A DNA stretch of 64,000 nt. Source: an uncultured Bacteroidales bacterium. GTDB lineage: Bacteria; Bacteroidota; Bacteroidia; Bacteroidales; UBA932. This document shows positions 8,442 through 17,090 of this stretch, piece after piece. A program made the position numbers and the translations under genes. Location of the stretch: the NCBI GenBank assembly GCA_947302175.1, contig CAMYVB010000001.1, positions 62,001 to 126,000 of the forward strand. Direction: 5' to 3'. The notes below the pieces were generated by a model. The model saw only the letters and a list, made by a program, of their open reading frames with translations, made no database searches and was not told where the DNA came from. The stretch's first letter is position 1, and each line of letters begins with the position of its first letter.

Positions 8442-11400
8442 ATGAAAGCGATACGACACCTGTTTTTTCTTGCTTTAGTGGCATTATTTGCTCTAAGTTC
8501 CTGCCGCTCTGGCGGTTCAGGCAAAAACGCCCCCTCGTCGGCCTCTGACGGCGTTTCCGAGGCTGCTGAGGCGGTCCCGGTCGCGGTATCGGGAGATGAA
8601 GCGGTATCCGGCGGCGAGGAAAGCGCAGTTCCCTCTGCACCCCTCGCAGTCCAGGTCTCTTCAGGCCGGGAGGAAGAGGACTCATCCGAAGAAGAGATAG
8701 TGCCCGGAATCAAGTTCCTGAGCAAGGGCGACATACTTCCCACCTCGGGCAGTTTCGACCTCCTTTTCAGCTCAGTCGGCTACGCCAAAGCCCGCGTCAG
8801 GGTGAGGAAGGTCCTCCCCGGCAACATCCTGCAGTTCATGCAGACCGACAGGTACGACAGGAACTACGAAATGAACAGGGTCGCGACGAAGATTTGCGAT
8901 ACCACCATCACCCTCGGCGCCCTTGAAGCGCAGCACCTCAGGACCGCCAGGGTCTATGCGCTGGGCCTCGATGAGATGGTGCGCCCCGAGCCGGGCGCCA
9001 TCTACAGGGTCGACATCCTTGGCTGCGACCCCCTCGCGGACGAGGACTACTATTTCAGCGAAAGCGCATTCGGCGACTGGGATACCTACGACGAGCGCCA
9101 CACCGACCTTCTTGCCAGCAATCTCGCCCTCATCGCCAAGCAGGGCGACAGGAGTCTCGACGTATTCGCCTTCGACATACTCAGCGGCAAGCCCGTGCAG
9201 GGCGCAAGGGTCAAGGTCTACGACTTCGTGCAGCAGGAGCTCGGCAAGGGCGTGACCGACCGCGACGGCCGCATTAACTTCCCCGCTCCCGGCGAAGCGC
9301 GTTTTGTCACCGCTTCGAACGCCAATAACTGGTCGTATCTCGATATCAAGAAAGAAAAAGCGCTGAGCACCAGCAACTTCGATGTGGCCGGCACCACCCA
9401 TACCGACGGCATCAAAGGCTATGTCTTCGGCGAAAGGGGAGTTTGGCGCCCCGGCGACACCATCCACGTCGGCGCCGTAGTGATGTTCGACGGCGATCCC
9501 CTCCCTGCGGGGCACCCTGTCGTGGCCGAGCTGCGCAACCCCGACGGCCAGACCGTCGCCACCAGCACCGTCCGCTACGACGGCTGCAACATATTCCACT
9601 TCCCCTTCGTCACCTCCCAGGACGCCCGCACGGGCCGATGGAGCGCAGTCGTGACCGTGGGAAGCGCAGTATTCACCAAGTCCCTCAGGGTCGAGACCGT
9701 GAAGCCCAACAAGCTGGATATCGAGCTTCTTGTCGACGCGCCCTACATAAGCGCCGATGCCTCCCAGAAGGGCACCATCGCCGTGAAATGGCTCTACGGG
9801 GCCCCCGGCAGCGGCCTGAAGGTCGGCACCGCGCTCGACCTTGTCGCTTCCGGCAATTCCTTCAAGGGCTATGAAAGCTACGACTTCAAAGACGACGCCC
9901 GCGCATTCGAAACGCAAAGTTTCACCTACCACGACAAGGTGACCGACGAGAAGGGCGAGTGCAGCATATCCCTGTCTGTCGGCGGCGGCAAGTCGGCGCC
10001 CGGCCTTCTCAAGGCCGGCTTCACCATCCGCGCCTACGAGCCCTCAGGCGATTTCAGCACCGGCTATTCCGAGTTCAACTATTCCCCCTATTCCGCCTAC
10101 GTCGGCATGAGGACCTCCATGAACAAGACCTCCTGGGACGACGACTATCTGGAAAAGGGAGCCGCCCACAAGTTCGATGTCGTGACCGTGGACGCCCTTG
10201 GTAAGAGCGTGAACGTAAGTAAGTTGCGCGCCGAAGTCTACCTCGTGGACTGGTCCTGGTGGTGGAACGCTTCCCGTGAAATCGCCAATTATATGTCCGG
10301 CAGCAGCAAGGAGCTGCTCTTCGAGAAGGAGTTCTCCACCTCCGGCGGCGCGGCATCTTTCTCCTACGACTGGAAAGAAGCCCCTGCGGGCATCTACTAT
10401 GTGCGCGTGAGCGACGTCGAAGGCGGCCACTCCACTTCCATGATTTGCAATGTCCACGAGAACTGGGACGGCAGTTCAGGCTCCGAAACCGGCGCTACAG
10501 CCCTCTCAGTCACTTGCGACAAGGAAAAATACGCCCCCGGGCAGAACGCCTCGGTCTCATTCCCCTCGGTCGAGGGCGAGAGTGCTCTAGTCACTATCGA
10601 GAAAGGAGGCAAGATATTGGAAACCAGGGTGGTTTCTTGCTCTGCAAGCAAAACCCGCGTCAGCATACCCGTCAACGCTGCCATGATGCCCAACGCCTAT
10701 GTCAGCGTGACCCTCATCCAGCCTCACGGCAATGCGCTTAACGACGCTCCCATACGCCTCTACGGCGTAGTCAATCTCCCCGTGGAGGACGAGTCCACGC
10801 ACCTGCAGCCCGTAATCGTCGCGTCCGAAAAGGTCAAGCCTGAGAGCGAGATAAAGATAAGCGTGAAGGAGCAGGCGGGACGTCCTATGAGCTATGTAGT
10901 CGCCCTTGTGGACGAGGGCCTTCTGGGCCTTACCGGCTTCAAGACCCCCGATGCCTGGAAGTCATTCTATGCCAAGGAAGCCCTCCGCGTGCGCACCTGG
11001 GACGTCTATGACGACGTCATAGGCGCCTACGGCGGCCGCATTGAGCAGCTCTTCGCCATAGGCGGCGACGACGAGGCGTCCGGCACCCTGAAGCGCACCA
11101 AGGCTGAAAGGTTCACCCCCGTTGTCGCCTGGCTCGGCCCCTTCAATCTCAAGGCCGGCAAGACGGCTACCCACAACGTCGCCATCCCTCAGTACATAGG
11201 GTCACTCCGCGCCATGGTCGTCGCTACTGACGGCAAGGCCCAGGGCAGTTCTTCGAAGAATATCGAAGTGAGCCAGCCCGTCATGGTTTCGGCTTCCGTT
11301 CCCCGCACGGTCTGCGTAGGTGAGAAGATAAAGATCCCCGTAACGCTGATGGCTATGGAGGACAAGGTAGGCAAGGTCAATGTCACCCTGACTACCGACA

Positions 11401-13088
11401 AGGCCTTCAAGATTACCGGCCCCGCATCGATGGAGGTCAGTTGCAGCAAGGTCGGCCAGGAAGTGTATTATTTCGAGGTGGAGGCAGCCGAAAAGACCGG
11501 CACAGGCCACATAGGCGTCACTGCCAAGTCTTCCCGGGACTCCTCTTCGCAGCAGATTGAAATCGACGTCCTGCATCCCAATCCCGAGGTCATAAGGAGC
11601 AAGACTGTCTTGCTTGAGGCCGGGGCGAAAAAGGATGTGGAGGCAGATATCTTCGGCGTCGAAGGTTCGAATTCTATGCAGGTGGAATTCTCCACCGTTC
11701 CTCCCATTGACCTTCGTTCAAGGCTAGGCTACCTGCTTTCCTATCCTTACGGATGCATAGAGCAGACGGTCTCCTGCGCCCTTCCTCAACTGTATCTTGG
11801 CAATCTAATGGAGCTGGACGCCGCTTCCGCAAAGCAGGCCGAAGTGTCTGTCAAGGCTGCGATACGCCGTATCCAGAGCTTCCGCCGCAGCGACGGTTCG
11901 CTTTCTTACTGGCCGGGCGCTAACGGTGGCGCCACTTCGGTCTTTGGTTCGGCTTACGCCTTGTATTTCCTGTTTGAGGCCCGCAGGGCGGGTTATGCCG
12001 TGCCTGACGAGCTCGTCTCTTCGCTGACCAATTATGTGTCGGATATGGTGAAGGGGAAGAACACTGGCGAGTTCGTGCGCGCTTACGGTCTTTATGTGCT
12101 CGCTTCCGGCGGCAAGCCGCAGAGGGGCGCTATGAACAATCTCCGTTCTTCGAAGAGGAAGTCCAACAATTCCACCTGGCTCCTTGCCGCTGCCTATGCT
12201 CTCGACGGCAAGAAGGACGTGGCTCTCAATCTCACCAAGAACCTGCCTTATACCGAGCCTGAAGCCGGCCTGTATTATTCCTATTTCGGCAGTGAGCTTC
12301 GCAATACCGCCATTGCGGCGAGGGTCAATATCCTCGTCGGGCGCAATGAGGAGGCTTTCGGCCAGATACGCTCCATCGCCACGGCTCTTAACGATAAGTC
12401 TCAGTGGATGAGCACGCAGACTACTGCGTGGGCTTTGCAGGCTATGTGCGAGTATGCCGCCGCAGGCGGTGCTGCCTCAGGCGTGGATGCTTCGGCCGTT
12501 TATGACGGCAAGACCTTCAAGGCCAAGTCTTCGAGGAGCCTTGCTGCCGTCGATGTTGCTCCGATAGGGGCTAAGGGCGCCGCTACAGTCTCTCTTTCCA
12601 ACAATACCAATGCTCCGGTGAATGCCGTCGTTTCGGTGAAGGGTATTCCCGAGATGGGTGAGGAGAAGGCGCTGAGCTCGGGCCTGGAGATTGATGTAAA
12701 GTATGTCGATGCCGATGGCAGGAGCGTTTCCGTGGATGCCCTCGAGAGGGGTACTACGTTCAAGGCGGTGGTGACGGTGACCAATAAGAGCCGCACCGCG
12801 CATCGCAATATCGCTCTTGCGCACCGTTTCCCTTCAGGTTGGGAGATTCGCAACCAGAGGGTTGTCTCAGAGGATTGGACTGTGCCGGAGGGCCTTGATT
12901 ATCAGGATTTCAGGGATGACCGCGTGTACAGTTTCTTCTCTCTTGCCGCTGCCGCCAAGGTGACGGTGAGCATAGACCTGACGGCCACTTATCCCGGACG
13001 CTTCTACCTGCCCGCAGTGAACTGCGCCGCAATGTACGACGCTTCCGTCTCAGCCTCCGTTCCCGGCCGCTGGATCGAAGTCAAATAA
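8442..13088 (+). CDS. Bacterial alpha-2-macroglobulin lipoprotein (YfhM-like)
   Basis: Very large periplasmic protease trap, 1548 residues, related to E. coli YfhM. The signal peptide ends in LSSC, giving a lipid-modified Cys near residue 21, followed by an acidic, Ser/Glu-rich linker (to about residue 85). A chain of MG-type beta domains follows, including the SFKGY...KGYVFGERGVWRPGD region typical of the family. The thioester motif is intact: CIEQ at Cys1105-Gln1108 in YPYGCIEQ, followed by the helical thioester domain (repeated LSYWPG...YALYFL...). Known biology: A2M of this type pairs with PBP1C, trapping foreign proteases when the wall is breached. Here the two genes are divergent across a 29-base gap instead of forming one operon. 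Confidence 0.92.
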   Translation: MKAIRHLFFLALVALFALSSCRSGGSGKNAPSSASDGVSEAAEAVPVAVSGDEAVSGGEESAVPSAPLAVQVSSGREEEDSSEEEIVPGIKFLSKGDILPTSGSFDLLFSSVGYAKARVRVRKVLPGNILQFMQTDRYDRNYEMNRVATKICDTTITLGALEAQHLRTARVYALGLDEMVRPEPGAIYRVDILGCDPLADEDYYFSESAFGDWDTYDERHTDLLASNLALIAKQGDRSLDVFAFDILSGKPVQGARVKVYDFVQQELGKGVTDRDGRINFPAPGEARFVTASNANNWSYLDIKKEKALSTSNFDVAGTTHTDGIKGYVFGERGVWRPGDTIHVGAVVMFDGDPLPAGHPVVAELRNPDGQTVATSTVRYDGCNIFHFPFVTSQDARTGRWSAVVTVGSAVFTKSLRVETVKPNKLDIELLVDAPYISADASQKGTIAVKWLYGAPGSGLKVGTALDLVASGNSFKGYESYDFKDDARAFETQSFTYHDKVTDEKGECSISLSVGGGKSAPGLLKAGFTIRAYEPSGDFSTGYSEFNYSPYSAYVGMRTSMNKTSWDDDYLEKGAAHKFDVVTVDALGKSVNVSKLRAEVYLVDWSWWWNASREIANYMSGSSKELLFEKEFSTSGGAASFSYDWKEAPAGIYYVRVSDVEGGHSTSMICNVHENWDGSSGSETGATALSVTCDKEKYAPGQNASVSFPSVEGESALVTIEKGGKILETRVVSCSASKTRVSIPVNAAMMPNAYVSVTLIQPHGNALNDAPIRLYGVVNLPVEDESTHLQPVIVASEKVKPESEIKISVKEQAGRPMSYVVALVDEGLLGLTGFKTPDAWKSFYAKEALRVRTWDVYDDVIGAYGGRIEQLFAIGGDDEASGTLKRTKAERFTPVVAWLGPFNLKAGKTATHNVAIPQYIGSLRAMVVATDGKAQGSSSKNIEVSQPVMVSASVPRTVCVGEKIKIPVTLMAMEDKVGKVNVTLTTDKAFKITGPASMEVSCSKVGQEVYYFEVEAAEKTGTGHIGVTAKSSRDSSSQQIEIDVLHPNPEVIRSKTVLLEAGAKKDVEADIFGVEGSNSMQVEFSTVPPIDLRSRLGYLLSYPYGCIEQTVSCALPQLYLGNLMELDAASAKQAEVSVKAAIRRIQSFRRSDGSLSYWPGANGGATSVFGSAYALYFLFEARRAGYAVPDELVSSLTNYVSDMVKGKNTGEFVRAYGLYVLASGGKPQRGAMNNLRSSKRKSNNSTWLLAAAYALDGKKDVALNLTKNLPYTEPEAGLYYSYFGSELRNTAIAARVNILVGRNEEAFGQIRSIATALNDKSQWMSTQTTAWALQAMCEYAAAGGAASGVDASAVYDGKTFKAKSSRSLAAVDVAPIGAKGAATVSLSNNTNAPVNAVVSVKGIPEMGEEKALSSGLEIDVKYVDADGRSVSVDALERGTTFKAVVTVTNKSRTAHRNIALAHRFPSGWEIRNQRVVSEDWTVPEGLDYQDFRDDRVYSFFSLAAAAKVTVSIDLTATYPGRFYLPAVNCAAMYDASVSASVPGRWIEVK

Positions 13089-13089
13089 C

Positions 13090-13779
13090 TCAGACCTCGA
13101 TGCCGTCGACGTAGCCGGTGTCGGGGTCTTTGTAATTGAAGGGCTGGAGGAAGGGGTTGGACGTGCGCTCGTGGGAGATGGAGGTGGGAGCGCCGTGCCC
13201 CGGTAGGACCTCGATGTCGGCGTCGAGGGCCATAATTACATCCATAACTGATTTGATTTCAGCATCGTAGTCGGCCCAGGGGAGCTGGGTGTTGCCTATG
13301 GTGCCGCGGAATAGCGTGTCGCCGCTGAAAAGGGTTCTTTCGCTGCGAAGGAGGTAGCTTACGCTGCCGGGGGAGTGGCCGGGGGTTTCGAGGACTTCGA
13401 AGCTCAGACTGCCGAATTGCAGAGTTTTGCCGCCTTCAGCGGGGAGCCAGGGCCACGAAGTGTCTGGCAAGGGCATGCCGCAGCGGGTGGCGAACTCGTT
13501 TTCACCTTCGAGCACGACCTTTTCGGCGGGGTGCATGTAGACTGGGACGCCGTAGTCGCGGACGCAGGCCCCGACGCCGTAGATATGGTCAAAATGGGCG
13601 TGGGTAAGAAGCACCGCCCTGAGGCTGGATGATGTCTTTTTGAGGGCGTCCCTAAGGGCGAGGGTTTCCTGCTCAGAGAGGAATCCGGGGTCGATGACGA
13701 CGGCGTTCCCTTCGTCGTCGGTGACAAGGTAGCAGCACTCGCCGTAGGGGTTGCAGGTGAAAGAAAATATTTTTGCCAT
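13090..13779 (-). CDS. MBL-fold metallo-hydrolase (glyoxalase II-like)
   Basis: Small (229 residues) cytoplasmic metallo-beta-lactamase-fold hydrolase. The metal motif is THAHFDH (His60, His62, Asp64, His65), followed by TPGHSPGS, FSGDTLF and LPGHG, the usual order of glyoxalase-II-like thioester hydrolases. It may hydrolyse hydroxyacyl thioesters, but specificity cannot be read from the sequence. It is convergent with the alpha-2-macroglobulin gene, with the two stops one base apart, and divergent from the first deoxynucleoside kinase gene. No signal peptide. Confidence 0.87.
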   Translation of the reverse strand: MAKIFSFTCNPYGECCYLVTDDEGNAVVIDPGFLSEQETLALRDALKKTSSSLRAVLLTHAHFDHIYGVGACVRDYGVPVYMHPAEKVVLEGENEFATRCGMPLPDTSWPWLPAEGGKTLQFGSLSFEVLETPGHSPGSVSYLLRSERTLFSGDTLFRGTIGNTQLPWADYDAEIKSVMDVIMALDADIEVLPGHGAPTSISHERTSNPFLQPFNYKDPDTGYVDGIEV

Positions 13780-13819
13780 ATCTTGAGGGTTACGGCCGTA
13801 AAAATACGAAAAGGTTTGC

Positions 13820-13827
13820 TAAATTTG
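13820..13827 (+). promoter_or_regulatory. -7 element for the first deoxynucleoside kinase gene
   Basis: TAAATTTG, a good TAnnTTTG match, 24 bases before the ATG at 13852. No TTTG was seen at the expected -33 position. Confidence 0.5.
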
Positions 13828-13851
13828 TAAATTGTATAAAGATATCATCAG

Positions 13852-14463
13852 ATGCACATAGGCGTAGCAGGAAACATAGGCAGCGGCAAGACCACGCTGA
13901 CGCAGATGCTCTCGGAGCACTACGGCTGGACCCCGCAGTACGAATCCGTGACTTACAACCCCTATCTCGAAGACTATTACCACGACATACCCCGCTGGTC
14001 ATACAATCTCGAGACCTATTTCCTCGCCCAGAGATTCAAGGACCTCCTCGAAATTTCAAAGTCGCAGGACGTAATCATCCAGGACAGGACCATACTTGAA
14101 GGCGTCTATATTTTCGTTGCCAACAACAAGGCAATGGGCAATCTCTCCGACAGGGATTTCGACACCTACATGCAGCTTTTCGACCTGATGATGTCCATGG
14201 TTTCGCTCCCCGACCTGCTGATATACCTGCGCTCCAGCGTGCCTCACCTGGTCTCCCAGATTCAGAAGAGGGGCCGCGACTACGAGCAGGGCATGAGCCT
14301 TGAGTACCTCGCCGGCCTGAACGAGCGCTACGAGGCGTGGATAGCTTCATATAAGGGCCCCCTCCTGATTATCGACGTGGACGATCTCGATTTCAAGAAC
14401 CGTCCGGAGGACTTCGCTTCCGTCACCGATAAGATTGATGCCCTGTTGTTTGGCCTTTTCTGA
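13852..14463 (+). CDS. Deoxynucleoside kinase (dNK family), copy 1
   Basis: Deoxynucleoside kinase of the dCK/dGK family: salvages deoxynucleosides by 5'-phosphorylation in the cytoplasm. P-loop GNIGSGKT is at residues 7-14; then the substrate-side ESV (catalytic Glu), the W..NLETYF segment, DRTILEG (the DRS-like motif) and the lid RGRDYEQG. 203 residues, as expected. The next gene is a close paralogue with the same architecture (GNIGSGKTTLT, NPYL, RSS.P.L..QIQKRGR); the pair recalls the heterodimeric dAdo/dGuo kinases of Lactobacillus, but that is inference. Base specificity is unknown. Confidence 0.87.
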   Translation: MHIGVAGNIGSGKTTLTQMLSEHYGWTPQYESVTYNPYLEDYYHDIPRWSYNLETYFLAQRFKDLLEISKSQDVIIQDRTILEGVYIFVANNKAMGNLSDRDFDTYMQLFDLMMSMVSLPDLLIYLRSSVPHLVSQIQKRGRDYEQGMSLEYLAGLNERYEAWIASYKGPLLIIDVDDLDFKNRPEDFASVTDKIDALLFGLF

Positions 14464-14480
14464 TATTTTTGATACATTTG
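14449..14480 (+). promoter_or_regulatory. Full Bacteroidota promoter for the second deoxynucleoside kinase gene
   Basis: TTTG (14449-14452), 20 bases, TACATTTG (14473-14480): a textbook -33/-7 pair. The ATG is 22 bases downstream. The -33 box lies inside the end of copy 1, so copy 2 can be expressed independently. Confidence 0.75.
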
Positions 14481-14502
14481 TATAATTTTAACCGACAGAA
14501 AG

Positions 14503-15141
14503 ATGCATATAGCAATAGCCGGAAACATAGGCAGCGGCAAGACCACTCTCACGAAGATGCTCGCCGCTCATTACGGATGGACGCCGAAATTCGAATCGGT
14601 GGACTTCAACCCCTACCTCTCCGACTTCTATGAGGACATGGAGCGCTGGTCCTTCAACCTCCAGATCTATTTCCTCAACAAGAGGTTCAAGGACGTGGTG
14701 GACATCTCCCGCTGTGAAGACGTCATAGTCCAGGACCGCACCATCTACGAAGACGCCCGCATCTTCGCCCCCAACCTCCACGCAATGGGCCTGATGTCGT
14801 CCCGCGACTTCGAGAATTATTCCGACCTCTTCGACCTGATGATGTCACTGGTCGGCAAGCCCGACCTGCTGATCTACCTCCGCTCTTCCATCCCCAACCT
14901 CATCGCCCAGATCCAGAAAAGGGGCCGCGAGTACGAGAAGAGCATAAGGATAGACTACATCACCGGTCTTAACGAACGCTATGAAGCGTGGATCAAGGAT
15001 TACGACGGCAATCTCCTCGTCATCGACGCCGACAATATCAAGTTCGGCAACAAGCCCGAGGATTTCGCCAAGGTAACGGACATGATCGACGCCCAGCTAT
15101 ACGGATTATTTACCCCCAATGACATAAACTATGGACAGTAA
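14503..15141 (+). CDS. Deoxynucleoside kinase (dNK family), copy 2
   Basis: Paralogue of the preceding gene, 212 residues, with the same P-loop GNIGSGKT (7-14), FESVDFNPYL, DRTIYEDA and lid RGREYEKS. Differences cluster in the substrate side (VTYNPYLEDYYHDIP versus VDFNPYLSDFYEDME; MVSLPDL versus LVGKPDL), which would fit a different base preference or a heterodimer partner. It has its own promoter (14449-14480). Its end overlaps the acyl-CoA ligase start by 11 bases, so the ligase is likely translated from the same mRNA. Confidence 0.87.
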   Translation: MHIAIAGNIGSGKTTLTKMLAAHYGWTPKFESVDFNPYLSDFYEDMERWSFNLQIYFLNKRFKDVVDISRCEDVIVQDRTIYEDARIFAPNLHAMGLMSSRDFENYSDLFDLMMSLVGKPDLLIYLRSSIPNLIAQIQKRGREYEKSIRIDYITGLNERYEAWIKDYDGNLLVIDADNIKFGNKPEDFAKVTDMIDAQLYGLFTPNDINYGQ

Positions 15142-17056
15142 AGCCAGACCTACCATCATCGATTTTGTCGAACATTATTCCCACAAATATGCCAAGAACG
15201 TGTACATCCGCGAGAAAGTGGACGGCACCTGGCTCGAAATCACCCAGGAGCAGACTCGCGAGCAGGCATACAGGGTCGGAGCCGGCCTGATGGCCCTCGG
15301 CCTTGAAAAAGGCGACAAGATAGCTCTCCTTTCCGAGAGCCGCGCCATGTGGGTCATAGCCGAGCTCGGCGCCCTCTATGCCGGTGCGACAGACGTCCCC
15401 CTCTCCGTCAACCTCGGCGAAGGCAAGGACCTCGTGTTCCGCATCCACCATTCCGAAGCCAAGTGGGTCCTCGTTTCCGCCAACCAGCTCCCCAAGATAA
15501 GGGCCATCATGCCCGAGTGCCCCGATATCAAGAAGGTTATCGTTTTTGACGACACCGCATTCTTCGTGGACGGCCTGCAGGAAGGCGAAATCAGGATGAG
15601 CGAAGTCCAGAAGATGGGCGACGAATTCCTCGCAAACAACAAGGAAGCCTTCGTGGAGCGCTACTCCTCCATCGGCCCTGACGACTACGCCAATATCAGC
15701 TACACCTCCGGCACCACCGCCGACCCCAAGGGCATACTCCTGACCCACCGCAACTACACTGCCAACGTAAAGCAGGGCAGCAGCGTCATCAGCATAGGCG
15801 AGAACGAGGTGCTCCTTATCATCATCCCCCTGGACCACTGCTTCGCCCACGTGGCCGGTATGTACACCCTCATGTCCTACGGCGGCAGCATAGCTTTCGT
15901 CCCCATAGGCAAGAACTCGCTCGCCACCCTGCGCAACGTTCCCATGGCCATCAAGGAGACCCGTCCCCACGTGATGCTCTCCGTCCCCGCCCTCGCCCGC
16001 AACTTCAAGAAGAATATCGAGAACGGCATCAAGGCCAAGGGTCCCTTCGTCGAGAAGCTCTTCAATCTTGCAGTTAAGAACGCAATAGCCTACAATAAAG
16101 AGTATTACAACGCAGGAGGCTGGAAAGACGCCTGGCGCAAGCCCCTCATGTGGCTCTCCGACAAGGTGTTCTTCAAGAAAGTACGCGAGAGCTTCGGCGG
16201 CCGCATGCGCTTCTTCGTTGGCGGCGGCGCTCTTCTCGACATCGAGCTCCAGCGCTTCTTCTGCGCAGTCGGCATGCCCATGTTCCAGGGCTACGGCCTG
16301 ACCGAGGCCACGCCTATCATCTGCGCCAACTCCGCAGGTCACGCCATCTTCGGCTCATCGGGCCGCATCGTCTCCCCCATGGAGTGCAAGATATGCGACG
16401 AGCAGGGCAATGAGGTTCCCCACGGCACCAAGGGCGAAATCGTCATCCGCGGCGAGAACGTCATGGCCGGCTACTGGAAGAACCCCAAGGCCACGGCCGA
16501 AACCGTCATCGACGGCTGGCTCCACACCGGCGACATGGGCTACATCTGCCCCTTCGATCCCGGCTTCCTCTATGTCACCGGCCGCTTTAAGAGCCTGCTG
16601 ATTTCCTCCGACGGCGAGAAGTATTCTCCCGAAGGCTTCGAAGACAGCCTGCCCGAGGTCTCCAAGTATGTCAACCAGGTCGTCCTGCACAATAGCCAGG
16701 ATCCCTACACTGTCGTGATGCTCGTTCCCGACAAGGACAATCTTGCCGAATACGCCACTTCCAAAGGCCTCGATCCCAAGAGCCGCGAAGGCAAGATCGA
16801 GATGCTCCGCAAGATCCAGAGCGAAATCGACAGCTACAAGACCGGCGGTCCCCACGCCGACCTCTTCCCCGACCGCTGGCTTCCCGCCGCCGTCGTGGTC
16901 TGCGACGAGCCCTTCACCATCGCCAACCGCATGATGAACTCCACCATGAAGATAGTCCGCGGCAAGGTCGAGGAGCACTACGCCGACCGTCTTGCCTACG
17001 CCTACACTCCCGAAGGCAAGAACCTCCTCAACGAGAAGAACATAGAGTCTCTCTAG
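15131..17056 (+). CDS. Long-chain fatty acid-CoA ligase (AMP-forming)
   Basis: ANL-superfamily adenylate-forming enzyme, 641 residues, that activates fatty acids to acyl-CoA through acyl-AMP. The AMP/P-loop motif YTSGTTADPKG is at residues 191-201; later GYGLTEATP, then GWLHTGDMG and the hinge with GRFKSLLISSDGEKYSPE, where the usual GRxKD..K is modified in the way seen in FadD15-like long-chain ligases. No transmembrane segment is evident. The ATG lies inside the 3' end of the kinase gene (11-base overlap), which implies coupling rather than shared function. Chain length preference cannot be told. Confidence 0.9.
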   Translation: MDSKARPTIIDFVEHYSHKYAKNVYIREKVDGTWLEITQEQTREQAYRVGAGLMALGLEKGDKIALLSESRAMWVIAELGALYAGATDVPLSVNLGEGKDLVFRIHHSEAKWVLVSANQLPKIRAIMPECPDIKKVIVFDDTAFFVDGLQEGEIRMSEVQKMGDEFLANNKEAFVERYSSIGPDDYANISYTSGTTADPKGILLTHRNYTANVKQGSSVISIGENEVLLIIIPLDHCFAHVAGMYTLMSYGGSIAFVPIGKNSLATLRNVPMAIKETRPHVMLSVPALARNFKKNIENGIKAKGPFVEKLFNLAVKNAIAYNKEYYNAGGWKDAWRKPLMWLSDKVFFKKVRESFGGRMRFFVGGGALLDIELQRFFCAVGMPMFQGYGLTEATPIICANSAGHAIFGSSGRIVSPMECKICDEQGNEVPHGTKGEIVIRGENVMAGYWKNPKATAETVIDGWLHTGDMGYICPFDPGFLYVTGRFKSLLISSDGEKYSPEGFEDSLPEVSKYVNQVVLHNSQDPYTVVMLVPDKDNLAEYATSKGLDPKSREGKIEMLRKIQSEIDSYKTGGPHADLFPDRWLPAAVVVCDEPFTIANRMMNSTMKIVRGKVEEHYADRLAYAYTPEGKNLLNEKNIESL

Positions 17057-17090
17057 GAAGACACAGAATACAATCTAAAACTAATCCGAT

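Noticed and set aside
8413..8685. N-terminal extension of pbpC (to 8685, or ATG 8484)
   Set aside because: It overlaps the signal peptide coding region of the divergent alpha-2-macroglobulin gene, is Arg/Pro-rich, and adds residues before the expected membrane helix.
15110..16342. A 410-codon minus-strand open frame opposite the acyl-CoA ligase
   Set aside because: Composition is that of an antisense frame, and the ligase is clearly real.
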